The notes: generated by a model from the sequence alone, not told the origin. Counted from the stretch's first letter, positions 40,989 through 50,347 are shown. The stretch: 64,000 nucleotides of DNA from Planctomycetota bacterium (GCA_023954375.1 JAMLIC010000033.1:36316-100315); one strand, 5' to 3'. Translations and numbers: made by a program.

Positions 40989-43900
40989 ATGCTCGGAACC
41001 ACTCACAAGGGCGTCTGGATCGGGGTCGGCGCGGCGATCCTCGCCGTCGGCCTCACCGGCTGCGGAAACAGCAAGAAGACGGGCAGCCGCGAACTCGCGG
41101 CGCGCAACGCCGCGGCCGGGGTCAACTCGTCCACGACCGGCGGCGCGACCTCCGGCTCGACCACCGGCGGGGGCACGATCGGCCGCGGCACGATCGGCGG
41201 GGGCACGATCGGCGGCGGCACGATCGGCGGCGGCACCATCGGCGGCGGCGGCACCGGCGGCACCGGCGGCACCGGCGGCACCGGCGGCACCGGCGGCACC
41301 GGCGGCGGCCTGAGCAGCGGCAGCAACCCGCCCGCTGGCGTCACCGACGACCACGCGAACAACGCCCAGGGCGCGACCGCCCTCACGCTGGGCCAGCTGC
41401 GCAACGGTCAGATCGACTACGCCGGCGACCACGACTGGTTCCGCATCAGCCTGGACCAGGGCGTCGACTACACGTTCTTCACCTCGGGCCTGGGCGCCGG
41501 CATGGACACGGTCCTGCGCCTGATCAGCCCGACCGGCACGCAGCTGGACGAGAACGACGACGAGTCGGGCACCGCGATCACGTCGCGGATCCAGCACACC
41601 GCGACCGTGACCGGCATGCACTACGTCGTCGTGCTCCACAAGGACGCGCAGGCGGCCGCCGGCACCTACTCGGTCGGCGCGCTGCTCGGCTCGGTCGGTA
41701 GCGGCGGCAGCACCAACCCGCCGGACGACCACGGCAACGACGCGGCGAGCGCCACCCAGCTCACGCTCGGCACCGCGCGCGCCGGCGTGATCGACTACGC
41801 CTACGACGAGGACTGGTTCAAGGTCGACCTCGTGGCGGGCACCACCTACGAGTTCCTGACCGAGAACCTCGGCAACCTCTGCGACACGATCCTGCACCTG
41901 ATCGACCGCGACGGGACGACGGTGCTCCAGTCGAACGACGACTTCGGCGGCCTCTACTCGTCGCGGGTCCCCGGGACCGCTGGCCAGGGCTGGACCCCGA
42001 CCGTGAGCGGCACCTACTACCTCATGGTCGAGGACTACTTCCCGTACGCCGGCGGGACCTACGACGTCGTGGCCCGGGTCTACACGGGCGGCGGGTCCGG
42101 CGGCGGCACGACGCCGCAGGACGACCACGCCGACGACACGTCGACCACGTCGGTGCTGACGATCGGCACGCCGATGGCCGGCTCGATCGAGGTGGCGGGC
42201 GACCGCGACTGGTTCCGGGTCGACCTGGTGGCGGGTCGCACCTACGAGGTCCGCACCGACATCGCCCCTGGGAGCCCGAACAACGACACCACGCTGCGGA
42301 TCCACGACGCCACGGGGACCATGCAGCTGGCCTACAACGACGACGAGAACTTGTCGGCCGGCCTCCTCAACTCGCGGATCGACTTCGTGCCCACGACGAG
42401 CGGCCTGCACTTCGTCGACGTGCGCGGGTTCGGCTCCCAGCGGCCCTCTTACACGGTCACGGTGATCGACCGCAGCCCGGTGGTCAATCCGCCGCCGCCG
42501 CCCCCGCCGAGCACGACGGCGACGCTGCAGGCGGCCACCTGGGACGACGTGGACGGCTCGCGCGACGCGTCGGCCGGCGACACGATCACGCTGACCTTCA
42601 GCGAGGCGGTGTCGGTGATCCAGATCACCATCTTCCCGGCCCCCCCGCTCTATGCCGACACCGACTTCTCGCTGCCGGTCGCGGGTGACTCGTTCGGCGC
42701 GAACGCCACCTGGCTGATCGACCCGGCCGACCCGACCAAGGTCACGATCACGCTCGGCCAGGGCGCGAAGCTCCGGCTCTCGGGCACGTTCGACGCCGCC
42801 CGCACGGGCGCGGGGAGCCCCTCGGGCATCGACGTCAGCGCCCAGACCACGATCATGACCGCGTCGAGCAGCATGGCGCCGCAGTCGGGCCAGCCGGTCG
42901 ACATCGGCTCGAGCGTGGCCGCCGGCTTCTTCCCGGCCGGCGACATGATCACGCCGCGCGGCAGCTTCGCGGCCACCGTCATGAACGACGGCCGCGTCCT
43001 GGTCACGGGCGGCCTCCAGTCGGGCAGCTCGTTCGCCCACGGCAACGAGCTGTATGACCCGATGACCCGGACCTGGTCGTCGACCCCGACGGTCATGGCG
43101 TTCAACTACAACGGCCAGGGCTACGCGATCGGCCGCTTCGACCACACCCAGACGCTCCTCGCCGACGGCAAGGTGCTGATCTGCGGCGGGCGGGGCTTCG
43201 AGCGGGCCACGACGAACGGCTCGGGCCAGGTCGCCGGGATCCTCGAGGAGCTGAACTCGGCCTTCGTGTTCGACCCGGCGACGGACTCGTTCGAGGTCGT
43301 GGGCATGCTCAACATCGCCCGCGAGAGCCACTACGCGACGCTCCTGCCCAACGGCCAGGTGCTGATCACGGGCGGCTACAACTCGGACGCCTACAGCGGC
43401 CAGGGCGGCACCCTGCCGGTGGCCGAGCTCTACGACCCGACGACCCGGACCTTCACCATGCTGAGCCAGAACGGCAACGACATGGTCTTCCCGCGCGAGT
43501 CGGGCTCGGCCCACCTCGTGGGCGGCAAGGTCCTGCACGTCGGCGGCGAGATGTTCGCGCTGCTCCAGGGCCAGACGCAGGTCGGGCGCTACCTGGCGCC
43601 GGGCAGCGAGGCGTTCGACCCGGCGACCGGGGCGTTCACCACCAACGCCGGGCTGAGCACGAACCGGCGCTTCCACGCCGGCGCGGCGCTCGCCTCGGGC
43701 GACGTCCTGATCCTCGCCGGCGACAACGGCAGCGGCGCCGTGGCCTCGATCGAGCGCTACGACGCGGCGGCCGGCGCCTTCACCACGGTCGGTGACCTGA
43801 CGGCGGCCCGCTCGCGCCACGGCGCGGTGGGCTTCAGCGCCGACGAGGTGATCGTCGTGGGCGGCGTGACCTTCGACTACACGGCGGGCGCCGCCACCTA

Positions 43901-44102
43901 CGTGCAGAGCGCCGAGCTCTACCACGCGGGCGCGAACGCCAGCGAGAGCTTCCAGATGATCCACGGCCGCAACAGCCACCGGGTCGTCAAGCTGCTCGAC
44001 GGCAAGGTCCTCGCGATCGGCGGCTGGGAGAACGGCCTCACCTCGGTCAGCGGCTCGAACGGCACGGCCGTCCAGGGCTGCGAGGTGTTCGTCCGGCCGT
44101 AG
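40989..44102 (+). CDS. Large lipoprotein with PPC domains and kelch-like repeats
   Basis: 1037 residues from ATG 40989 (GTG 40953 is an alternative). The lipobox is LTGC, about residue 24. A Gly/Thr repeat linker (about 60-110) leads to three bacterial pre-peptidase C-terminal (PPC) domains, each with DDHxND...A and YDEDWFKVDL or GDRDWFRVDL. An Ig-like 'WDDVDGSRDASAGDTITLTFSE' domain follows, starting after a run of prolines. The C-terminal third has kelch-like blades (GRVLVTGGLQSG, GKVLICGGRG, GQVLITGGYNS, GDVLILAGDNG, GKVLAIGGWE). No peptidase domain is present. It is probably a surface adhesin or structural protein. Confidence 0.85.
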   Translation: MLGTTHKGVWIGVGAAILAVGLTGCGNSKKTGSRELAARNAAAGVNSSTTGGATSGSTTGGGTIGRGTIGGGTIGGGTIGGGTIGGGGTGGTGGTGGTGGTGGTGGGLSSGSNPPAGVTDDHANNAQGATALTLGQLRNGQIDYAGDHDWFRISLDQGVDYTFFTSGLGAGMDTVLRLISPTGTQLDENDDESGTAITSRIQHTATVTGMHYVVVLHKDAQAAAGTYSVGALLGSVGSGGSTNPPDDHGNDAASATQLTLGTARAGVIDYAYDEDWFKVDLVAGTTYEFLTENLGNLCDTILHLIDRDGTTVLQSNDDFGGLYSSRVPGTAGQGWTPTVSGTYYLMVEDYFPYAGGTYDVVARVYTGGGSGGGTTPQDDHADDTSTTSVLTIGTPMAGSIEVAGDRDWFRVDLVAGRTYEVRTDIAPGSPNNDTTLRIHDATGTMQLAYNDDENLSAGLLNSRIDFVPTTSGLHFVDVRGFGSQRPSYTVTVIDRSPVVNPPPPPPPSTTATLQAATWDDVDGSRDASAGDTITLTFSEAVSVIQITIFPAPPLYADTDFSLPVAGDSFGANATWLIDPADPTKVTITLGQGAKLRLSGTFDAARTGAGSPSGIDVSAQTTIMTASSSMAPQSGQPVDIGSSVAAGFFPAGDMITPRGSFAATVMNDGRVLVTGGLQSGSSFAHGNELYDPMTRTWSSTPTVMAFNYNGQGYAIGRFDHTQTLLADGKVLICGGRGFERATTNGSGQVAGILEELNSAFVFDPATDSFEVVGMLNIARESHYATLLPNGQVLITGGYNSDAYSGQGGTLPVAELYDPTTRTFTMLSQNGNDMVFPRESGSAHLVGGKVLHVGGEMFALLQGQTQVGRYLAPGSEAFDPATGAFTTNAGLSTNRRFHAGAALASGDVLILAGDNGSGAVASIERYDAAAGAFTTVGDLTAARSRHGAVGFSADEVIVVGGVTFDYTAGAATYVQSAELYHAGANASESFQMIHGRNSHRVVKLLDGKVLAIGGWENGLTSVSGSNGTAVQGCEVFVRP
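41172..41308 (+). repeat. Coding low-complexity repeats (15-bp then 9-bp units)
   Basis: Five 15-bp units beginning GGCACGATCGGC start at 41172, 41187, 41202, 41217 and 41232 (the last with one change). They are followed by a run of GGCACCGGC-type 9-bp units to about 41308. Both periods keep the frame and encode TIGGG and GTGG repeats of the linker. Confidence 0.9.
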
Positions 44103-44128
44103 CCGGTCGACGATCCTCACGGACGCGC

Positions 44129-44163
44129 GACGGGGGCCCACCATGGGGCCCCCGTCGTCGTTT
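44129..44163 (+). terminator. Intrinsic terminator of the large lipoprotein gene
   Basis: GACGGGGGCCC (44129-44139) pairs with GGGCCCCCGTC (44146-44156) around a short loop, followed by GTCGTTT. It lies 27 nt after the stop at 44102. Confidence 0.75.
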
Positions 44164-44180
44164 CAGGGCAGGTGGGCGCG

Positions 44181-45158
44181 ATGGGCCTGGCGTCGGTCGC
44201 GGTGGTCGTCGTCGTCGTCCTGCTCCTTGCCATGGCGCTCCTCGCGCGCGCCGTCGGCGAGGTCGCGCCCACGCCCGCTGCGGACCTCCGCCGGGCCGGC
44301 ACCCCGCTGCGGCTGATCGCCCTGCGGACAGCGGTGTGCGGCGCGGTGCTCGGCGGGCCCTGCCTCGTCTTCCCCCTCGACGGTCCGGGCTACGGCGCCT
44401 GGCTCGTGTTCGCGTTGACCCTCGCCGCGGGGGTGGGCCTCGCCGGCCTCGCCGAGCGGCGCGCGGCGCTCCAGGGGGCGCCGGCGGGGGCGGCGGTCGT
44501 GTGGGCGGCCGCGGCCGGCACGGGGGCGGCCCTCCTGGCGGGGCTCCAGACCGCTTACGCGTCGGCCCTGAGCCGCGGCGGGCCCACGGCCGCCCTCGAC
44601 CTCGTCGCCGCGCTCCTCGAGCCTGGCCCGGCCGCGCTCGTGCTCTTCGGAGGCGGCGCGCTCGCCTTCCTCCTGTGGGGCGTCCCCTGCGCCTACGTGA
44701 CGCTGGGCGCCTTGACGCCCGGCCCCATGCGCCAGGCCGACGCGAGCCTCCTCCCGTGCCTCTTCTTCTGCGTCCCCGTCCCGGGCGTCGCCGTCCTCGA
44801 GGGCTGCTACGCTCTCGCCCTGCGCCTCGAGGGCCTGAGCAGGGAGGACGCCGCGGTGGACGAGGTCCTGCACATCACCACCCGGGAGGCCTGGGCCGCG
44901 GCCGAGCGGGAGGGCCGCTACGCGCCGGCGAGCCTGGCGTCCGAGGGCTTCGTGCACCTGTCGAGCCCGGCGCAGCTCGCGGGCACGGCGGCGCGCTACT
45001 ACGCCGGCCAGCGCGACCTGGTCGTCCTGGTCCTCGACGCGGCCCGCCTCGAGCCCGACCTGCTCCGCTGGGAGGTCTCGACCGGCGGCGAGCGCTTCCC
45101 TCACCTCTACCGTGCGATCGACCCGGCGGAGGTGCTGGACGTGCGCCCGCTGGCCTGA
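44181..45158 (+). CDS. Membrane protein fused to a C-terminal DUF952 domain
   Basis: 325 residues from ATG 44181; GTG 44172 is an alternative. About five hydrophobic helices occupy residues 5-215. The last 110 residues (DEVLHITTREAWAAAEREGRY, SLASEGFVHLSSPAQL, ARYYAGQRDLVVLVLDAARLE, RFPHLYRAID) are a complete DUF952 domain, normally a small free-standing cytoplasmic protein related in fold to ADP-ribosyltransferases. Fusion to a membrane anchor is unusual. Convergent with the 45168 gene, 9 bp apart. Confidence 0.75.
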   Translation: MGLASVAVVVVVVLLLAMALLARAVGEVAPTPAADLRRAGTPLRLIALRTAVCGAVLGGPCLVFPLDGPGYGAWLVFALTLAAGVGLAGLAERRAALQGAPAGAAVVWAAAAGTGAALLAGLQTAYASALSRGGPTAALDLVAALLEPGPAALVLFGGGALAFLLWGVPCAYVTLGALTPGPMRQADASLLPCLFFCVPVPGVAVLEGCYALALRLEGLSREDAAVDEVLHITTREAWAAAEREGRYAPASLASEGFVHLSSPAQLAGTAARYYAGQRDLVVLVLDAARLEPDLLRWEVSTGGERFPHLYRAIDPAEVLDVRPLA

Positions 45159-45167
45159 CGACCGCGC

Positions 45168-45425
45168 CTACTCCCTCGGCGCGATCGTCCGCACCTCGAA
45201 CCCCTCCCGCCCGACGACCAGCAGGCAGGGCAGCCCGTCGAGGAGCAGCGCGCGCCGGCCGCCGAAGGGCGCGAAGCGCATCTCGGGGCTGACGCCGTTC
45301 CACGCCTCCTGCCCCAGGCGCACCTCGACCGGGACGAGGCCCTCGCGGCGGAGGCGCTTGACCTCGTCGCGGACCGCCTGCAGGAGGCGCAGGTCGGGGG
45401 GGCGGCGCGGGCCTGGCTGGCTCAT
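45168..45425 (-). CDS. Small hypothetical protein
   Basis: 85 residues from ATG 45425. It starts with a basic helix (LRLLQAVRDEVKRLRREG) and continues with strands (LVPVEVRLG, RRALLLDGLPCLLVVG). The composition is that of a real folded protein, and the gene fits exactly between convergent and divergent neighbours. No family recognised. Confidence 0.5.
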   Translation of the reverse strand: MSQPGPRRPPDLRLLQAVRDEVKRLRREGLVPVEVRLGQEAWNGVSPEMRFAPFGGRRALLLDGLPCLLVVGREGFEVRTIAPRE

Positions 45426-45574
45426 GGCCGGCGATCATCCCAGGTCGCCGCGGCCTGGGGCAACGGGCGGCGCTCGCAAGACGCGCGAGAGCGCGCAGAA
45501 TGGTCCTCGCGCGCGAGCGCCGGGGGGACCGCGGGGGCGGCGCCCCCGCGAACAACGGGGAGCGCGGAGACGCC

Positions 45575-47767
45575 GTGAAGCTGCTGCCGTTCGGCCTGGG
45601 CGAGACCAAGCCCACCCACTTCCGCACCATGCTGCGGGTCCTGTGGGACAACCGCGACAACCTCGAGTACGCCTGGCGCGTGCTCAACCGCGGCGTGTGC
45701 GACGGCTGCGCCCTGGGCACGAGCGGACTGTCGGACTGGACCCTCGACGGCGGCACGCACCTGTGCGTCGTGCGGCTCGAGCTCCTGCGCCTGAACACCA
45801 TGCCCGCGCTCGACCCCCGGCGCCTGGCCGACGTGGCCGCCCTGCGCGCGAACGACGACCGCGCCCTGCGCGCGCTCGGCCGCCTGCCCTACCCCATGCG
45901 CCGGGACCACGGCGACGCGGGGTTCCGGCGCGTCCCCTGGGACGAGGCGCTCGACCTCGCCGCCGCGCGCGCCCGGGCGACCGACCCCGACCGGCTGTGC
46001 TTCTTCCTCACCTCGCGCGGCGTGACCAACGAGGTCTACTACGTCGGCCAGAAGGTGGCGCGCTTCCTCGGCTCGCCCCACGTCGAGAACTCGGCGCGGC
46101 TCTGCCACGCGCCGTCGACCGTCGGCATGAAGGCGACGATCGGCGTGGCCGCGTCGACCGTCTCCTACAAGGACTGGATCGGGACCGACCTGCTCGTCTT
46201 CTTCGGGACGAACTTCGCCAACGACCAGCCGGTGGCCACGAAGTACGTCGACCTGGCGCGGAAGGCGGGCGCGCGCGTGCTGGCCGTGAACTCCTACCGC
46301 GAGCCCGGGCTCGCGCGCTACTGGATCCCGTCGACGCCGGAGAGCGCGCTCTTCGGCACGGCGCTCGTCGACCGCTTCTTCCAGGTCCACCAGGGCGGCG
46401 ACCTGGCCTTCTTCTGCGCGGTGATGAAGACCCTGATCGCCCGCGGCGGCGTGGACCGGGCCTTCGTCGACGCCCACACGACCGGCTACGACGACCTCGC
46501 CCGCGCCCTCGAGGCGCAGGGCATGCCGGACCTCCTGCGCCTCGCCGGCGCGACGCAGGACGACGTCGACGCCTTCACCGCGGCGCTGATGGCGGCGAAG
46601 AACGCCGTGTTCGTGTGGAGCATGGGCCTCACCCAGCACGCGCACGGGGCCGAGACGATCAAGGGCCTCGTGGACCTCGCCCTCCTGCGCGGCTACCTCG
46701 GCCGGCCGCACGCGGGCGTGGTGCCGATCCGCGGCCACTCGGGCGTCCAGGGCGGCGCCGAGATGGGCGCCTACGCCACGGCGCTGCCGGGCGGCCTGCC
46801 CGTGACGCCGGAGCACGCGGCGCGCTTCTCGGCCCTGTGGGGCTTCGACGTGCCGGCCCGCCCGGGCCGCTCGACGCCCGAGATGCTCGCCGCGGCCGCG
46901 CGCGGCGAGGTCGACCTCCTCTACTGCGTCGGCGGCAACTTCCTCGGCACCATGCCGCGCCCGGCGCTCGTGGCGCAGGCGCTCGGGCAGGTGCCGCTCC
47001 GCGTGCACCAGGACATCGTCGTCAACACCAGCATGCTCGTCGACCCGCCCCCCGGCGGGACGGTGCTCCTCCTGCCGGCGCGCACGCGCTACGAGCAGCC
47101 GGGCGGCGGCACGGAGACGACGACCGAGCGGCGCGTGGTCTTCTCGCCCTACATCCCGGGCCACGACGTGGGCGAGGCGCGCAGCGAGTGGGAGATCCTG
47201 CAGGAGGTCGCCGCCCGGGCCCACCCCGAGCGGGCGCACCTGATCCGCTTCGCCTCGGGCCAGGCGGTCCGCGACGAGATCGCCCGGGCCGTGCCGGCCT
47301 ACGCCGGGATCGAGCGCCTGCGCCGCAAGGGCGACCAGTTCCAGTGGGGCGGCCCGCGCCTGTGCGAGGGTGGCGTCTGCCCGCTGCCCGGCGGCAAGGC
47401 GCGCCTCGCCCCGGTGCAGCCGCCCGAGCTCACGGTGCCCGAGGGCCACCTGCGCCTCGCCACCCGCCGCGGCAAGCAGTTCAACTCGATCGTGTGGGCC
47501 GACACCGACCCGCTCAACGCGGCCCGGCGCGAGGACGTCCTCATGGCGGCGGAGGACCTCGAGCGCCTGGGCCTCCGCGACGGCGACCGGATCGTCCTCG
47601 AGAACGACCTGGGCCGCTTCGAGGGCCGCGCGAAGGCGGCGCCGATCCGCCCCGGCAACGTCCAGGGCCACTGGCCCGAGGTGAACGTCCTGATCCCGGC
47701 CGACCGCGTCGACCCCTACGCGCAGGTGCCCGACTACAACGCGCTGGTACGCGTGCGAAGCGCGTGA
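45575..47767 (+). CDS. FdhA/YdeP-type molybdopterin oxidoreductase
   Basis: 730 residues from GTG 45575, which has GGAG upstream; ATG 45500 in the same frame would add 25 low-complexity residues. The N-terminus has GVCDGCALGTSGLSDWTLDG and HLCVVRLE, the reduced cysteine pattern of the TIGR01701/YdeP branch. SARLCHAPSTVGMKATIG carries the probable Mo-ligand Cys, followed by FFGTNFANDQPVATKY and VVPIRGHSGVQGGAEMG. The C-terminal molydopterin-binding barrel ends with DGDRIVLEND. The family resembles formate dehydrogenase alpha subunits, but no FdhD or electron-transfer partner is nearby, so the substrate is unknown. Confidence 0.87.
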   Translation: MKLLPFGLGETKPTHFRTMLRVLWDNRDNLEYAWRVLNRGVCDGCALGTSGLSDWTLDGGTHLCVVRLELLRLNTMPALDPRRLADVAALRANDDRALRALGRLPYPMRRDHGDAGFRRVPWDEALDLAAARARATDPDRLCFFLTSRGVTNEVYYVGQKVARFLGSPHVENSARLCHAPSTVGMKATIGVAASTVSYKDWIGTDLLVFFGTNFANDQPVATKYVDLARKAGARVLAVNSYREPGLARYWIPSTPESALFGTALVDRFFQVHQGGDLAFFCAVMKTLIARGGVDRAFVDAHTTGYDDLARALEAQGMPDLLRLAGATQDDVDAFTAALMAAKNAVFVWSMGLTQHAHGAETIKGLVDLALLRGYLGRPHAGVVPIRGHSGVQGGAEMGAYATALPGGLPVTPEHAARFSALWGFDVPARPGRSTPEMLAAAARGEVDLLYCVGGNFLGTMPRPALVAQALGQVPLRVHQDIVVNTSMLVDPPPGGTVLLLPARTRYEQPGGGTETTTERRVVFSPYIPGHDVGEARSEWEILQEVAARAHPERAHLIRFASGQAVRDEIARAVPAYAGIERLRRKGDQFQWGGPRLCEGGVCPLPGGKARLAPVQPPELTVPEGHLRLATRRGKQFNSIVWADTDPLNAARREDVLMAAEDLERLGLRDGDRIVLENDLGRFEGRAKAAPIRPGNVQGHWPEVNVLIPADRVDPYAQVPDYNALVRVRSA

Positions 47768-47770
47768 CGC

Positions 47771-48301
47771 GTGGACGCGCCGCGCCTCCGCCCGCGTGAT
47801 CAGGAGGCCGCCTGCCCGCTCTGCCGCGAGCGGCTGGGGGGCGAGGAGGAGCGCTGGCGCTGCGACGGCTGCCAGGCCGCCTACCATCGCGCCTGCGCGT
47901 CCGAGCTCGGCGGCTGCGCGACGCTGGGGTGCCCTCGGCGAGGGGACTCGCCCACCGCGGCCGGGAGCGTCGCCGACGAGATCCTGGCCGCCCTGCGCGC
48001 GCGCCCGCTCCTCGACGACGCGGAGGCGGCCCCGCCGCAGGCGCCCCGCGCCGAGGACGAGGGGGCACGCGGCCGCGCCGCCGACGCCCTCGAGGCGCGC
48101 AGCGCCGTCGTGCTGTGGGGCTGCCTCTGGCTCGTCCTCGCGCCCGCCTTCGCGCCGTGGATCACGCGGGCGTGGCTCCTCGATGGGCCGGCCGATGGGC
48201 TGACGCGCCTGGCCCTCGTCGGGACCCTCTACGTCGTCCTCCTCGGGTTGCCGGTCCTCGGGCCCGCCGCCCTCCGGCGTCTCCGGCGGACCGCGCGGTG
48301 A
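47771..48301 (+). CDS. Prokaryotic RING-finger-like membrane protein
   Basis: 176 residues from GTG 47771, 3 bp after the oxidoreductase stop. Residues 15-54 form a zinc-binding module with C15, C18, C31, C34, H39, C42, C49 and C54 (CPLC, CDGC, YHRAC, CATLGC), matching the Prok-RING type 1 pattern. An acidic linker and two membrane helices (about 112-132 and 147-167) follow. Such proteins are frequent in planctomycetes; their function is not established, and ligase activity should not be assumed. Confidence 0.75.
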   Translation: MDAPRLRPRDQEAACPLCRERLGGEEERWRCDGCQAAYHRACASELGGCATLGCPRRGDSPTAAGSVADEILAALRARPLLDDAEAAPPQAPRAEDEGARGRAADALEARSAVVLWGCLWLVLAPAFAPWITRAWLLDGPADGLTRLALVGTLYVVLLGLPVLGPAALRRLRRTAR

Positions 48302-48341
48302 ACGCCGCGGGGTCGGCGCGGTCCCTCGGGTGACCGCGCTC

Positions 48342-48415
48342 ACCGCTTGATCTGCGAGCGAAGCGAGCAGATCGAGCGGTGGCGCGCATCCCCGAGCGGA
48401 GGCCGCGTAGCGGCC
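48342..48415. repeat. Two consecutive intergenic hairpins
   Basis: ACCGCTTGATCTGC (48342-48355) and GCAGATCGAGCGGT (48367-48380) form a 14-bp stem with one mismatch around GAGCGAAGCGA. Next, GGCCGC-gta-GCGGCC (48401-48415) is perfect. They occupy the 215-bp gap between the RING-like gene and the convergent ankyrin gene, where a two-way terminator or a REP-like element would be expected. No T tract is seen. Confidence 0.65.
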
Positions 48416-48516
48416 GGAGCGAGGGCGACAGGTGCCTCACTGCGGATCGGAGCATCGAGCCGCGCGCCCGGACGTGGACATCAGAACAAGCGACGGCCGC
48501 TGTGAGACGACCGACC

Positions 48517-50331
48517 TCAGCACGACTGCGAGCGGAAGCTCACCTGCCCGGCGTGGTCCGGGCAGGCCAGCACGTAGCCGACGCCCGCATCGCCCAGGCT
48601 CACGGCCACGTGGCGCCCGCCCTCGACCTGGAGGAGCAACCGCGTCATGGGCGCCTGGCACTCCGGGCACGCCGGATAGACCGGGTCCTGCACCCAGTCG
48701 GGCCAGCCGCCGAGCTTGTCGCCGCCCAGGTTCAGGTCGCGCAGGACCGCCTGCTCGTCGTCCGTGAGCGCCGGCCCTGGCCGCGCGGGGTCGTCACCGC
48801 GCGAGGGGTGGTCGCTCGCCGGCTTGCCCCAGCCGGTGATCCGCCGCGCCGGCAACGCCGGCCCGGCGTCCGTGACCGCGGGCGCGTCCGGGTCGATCAG
48901 GCGCGCGACGCCGTGCGGCGGGCCGTCGGGGTCGAAGAACACCTGCAGGAGCGCCGCCTGCCGCTCCTTCGGCTCCGGGTGCTCGCGGAGGTCGACCTGC
49001 ACGAGGAGCGGCAAGGGCACCCCGCCGCGACCGATCGGCCGCGGCGCGGCGGCCGTGAGCAGGGGCGCGCCGCCGAACTTCGAGGCGGCCGGCGGACCGT
49101 CGCCCACCTCCGTGACCGGCCGCGCCGCCTTGCGCGCCTCCTTCTTCAGCTTCGCCTTCAGCGCCTTGACCAGGTCCTTGCGCGCCCCGGCGCGCGCGCC
49201 GGCCGCCTCGAGCAGCGGGACGAGGCGCTCGGCCTCGACGCCCTGCCGGGCGAGCGAGAGCGGCGTGCTGCCGTCGGCCGCCAGGGCGTTCGGGTCGGCG
49301 CCCGCCTCGAGGAGCAGCCGCGCCGCCTCGACGCGCCCCTCGTCGACCGCGCGGTGGAGCGGCGTCCAGCGGTCGCCCTTGCTCTTCAGGTCGACCTTCG
49401 CGCCGGCCCGCAGCAGCTCCCGCAGCGCGCCGAGCGCCCCGCGCCCCGCCGCCCAGTGCAGCGCGCCCATGCCGCTGAAGCCGAGCTTGTCCGGCGCCGC
49501 GCCGAGCGCGAGCAGCGCCCGCATCGCGCCGACCCGGTCGCGCGCCGCGGCCCCCTCCAGGGCCTCCTGGGCCTTGTCGCCGGCCCAGGGCGCGAGCAGG
49601 TGGATCACCTCGACGTGGCCGCGCGACGCCGCGGCCCAGAACGCCGCCCCCCGCCGGACGTCGGTCTCGTCGACCACCTTCGCGCGCGCGACGTCGAGGA
49701 AGCCGAAGCGCGCCGCGTCGTAGAGGTTCAGCGCGTCGCGGTCGAGCGGCGCCCCGCCGGCCGCCCGCAGGCGCTCGGCGATCGCCGCCTGGCCCAGCGC
49801 CTCCGCCATCTCCAGCGGCGACCGCCCCGCGAGCGTCGGCAGGTTCGGGCTGGCCCCCTGCGCGAGCACGAACTCGACCGCCGCGAGGTGCCCGTGGCGG
49901 ATCGCGTTCAGCAGCGGCGACGCGCCGTCGGCCGCCGCCGCCAAGGCGGCGTCCTCGGCCGGCACGTCGAGCAGGTGATCCCACTTCACCCCCCGCGCCG
50001 CCAGGAGCGCCAGCACCTCCACGTCGCCCCTCGCCGCCGCATCGGCGGCCGCGTTTCGACCCTGCACGTCGTCGTAGTGGACCGCCCGCGCCGCGATCAG
50101 CCGCTCGAGGCACGCCCGGTGCCCCCCGCGCACGGCCGGCACCAGCGCGTAGCCCACGTAAAGCCGCAGCGCCGACGTGTCGCGCCCGAGCATGAGGTCG
50201 AGCATCTCCAGGCGCCCCGCGCCGGCGGCCTCCATGATCGCCGCCCCGCGGACCCCCGCCGTCGACCGCGGCCACGCCGCCTCCACCCCCGCCCGGTCCC
50301 CCGCCCGAACCGCCTCGCGCAGCGTCGTCAC
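48517..50331 (-). CDS. Ankyrin-repeat protein with C-terminal DUF1963 (YwqG-like) domain
   Basis: 604 residues from GTG 50331 behind a strong GGAGGGGGG site. Residues about 1-400 hold ankyrin repeats, the clearest being GMGALHWAAGRGALGALRELLRAGA, DRWTPLHRAVDEGRVEAARLLLEAGADPN and GSTPLSLARQG. A basic linker (LVKALKAKLKKEARKAARP) leads to a DUF1963-like part (PLPLLVQVDLRE, LQVFFDPDG, ITGWGKPASDHP, LGGWPDWVQDPVYPACPEC). No signal peptide, so it is probably a cytoplasmic binding protein. DUF1963 function is not established. Confidence 0.82.
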   Translation of the reverse strand: MTTLREAVRAGDRAGVEAAWPRSTAGVRGAAIMEAAGAGRLEMLDLMLGRDTSALRLYVGYALVPAVRGGHRACLERLIAARAVHYDDVQGRNAAADAAARGDVEVLALLAARGVKWDHLLDVPAEDAALAAAADGASPLLNAIRHGHLAAVEFVLAQGASPNLPTLAGRSPLEMAEALGQAAIAERLRAAGGAPLDRDALNLYDAARFGFLDVARAKVVDETDVRRGAAFWAAASRGHVEVIHLLAPWAGDKAQEALEGAAARDRVGAMRALLALGAAPDKLGFSGMGALHWAAGRGALGALRELLRAGAKVDLKSKGDRWTPLHRAVDEGRVEAARLLLEAGADPNALAADGSTPLSLARQGVEAERLVPLLEAAGARAGARKDLVKALKAKLKKEARKAARPVTEVGDGPPAASKFGGAPLLTAAAPRPIGRGGVPLPLLVQVDLREHPEPKERQAALLQVFFDPDGPPHGVARLIDPDAPAVTDAGPALPARRITGWGKPASDHPSRGDDPARPGPALTDDEQAVLRDLNLGGDKLGGWPDWVQDPVYPACPECQAPMTRLLLQVEGGRHVAVSLGDAGVGYVLACPDHAGQVSFRSQSC

Positions 50332-50347
50332 ACTCCCCCCTCCGCCT

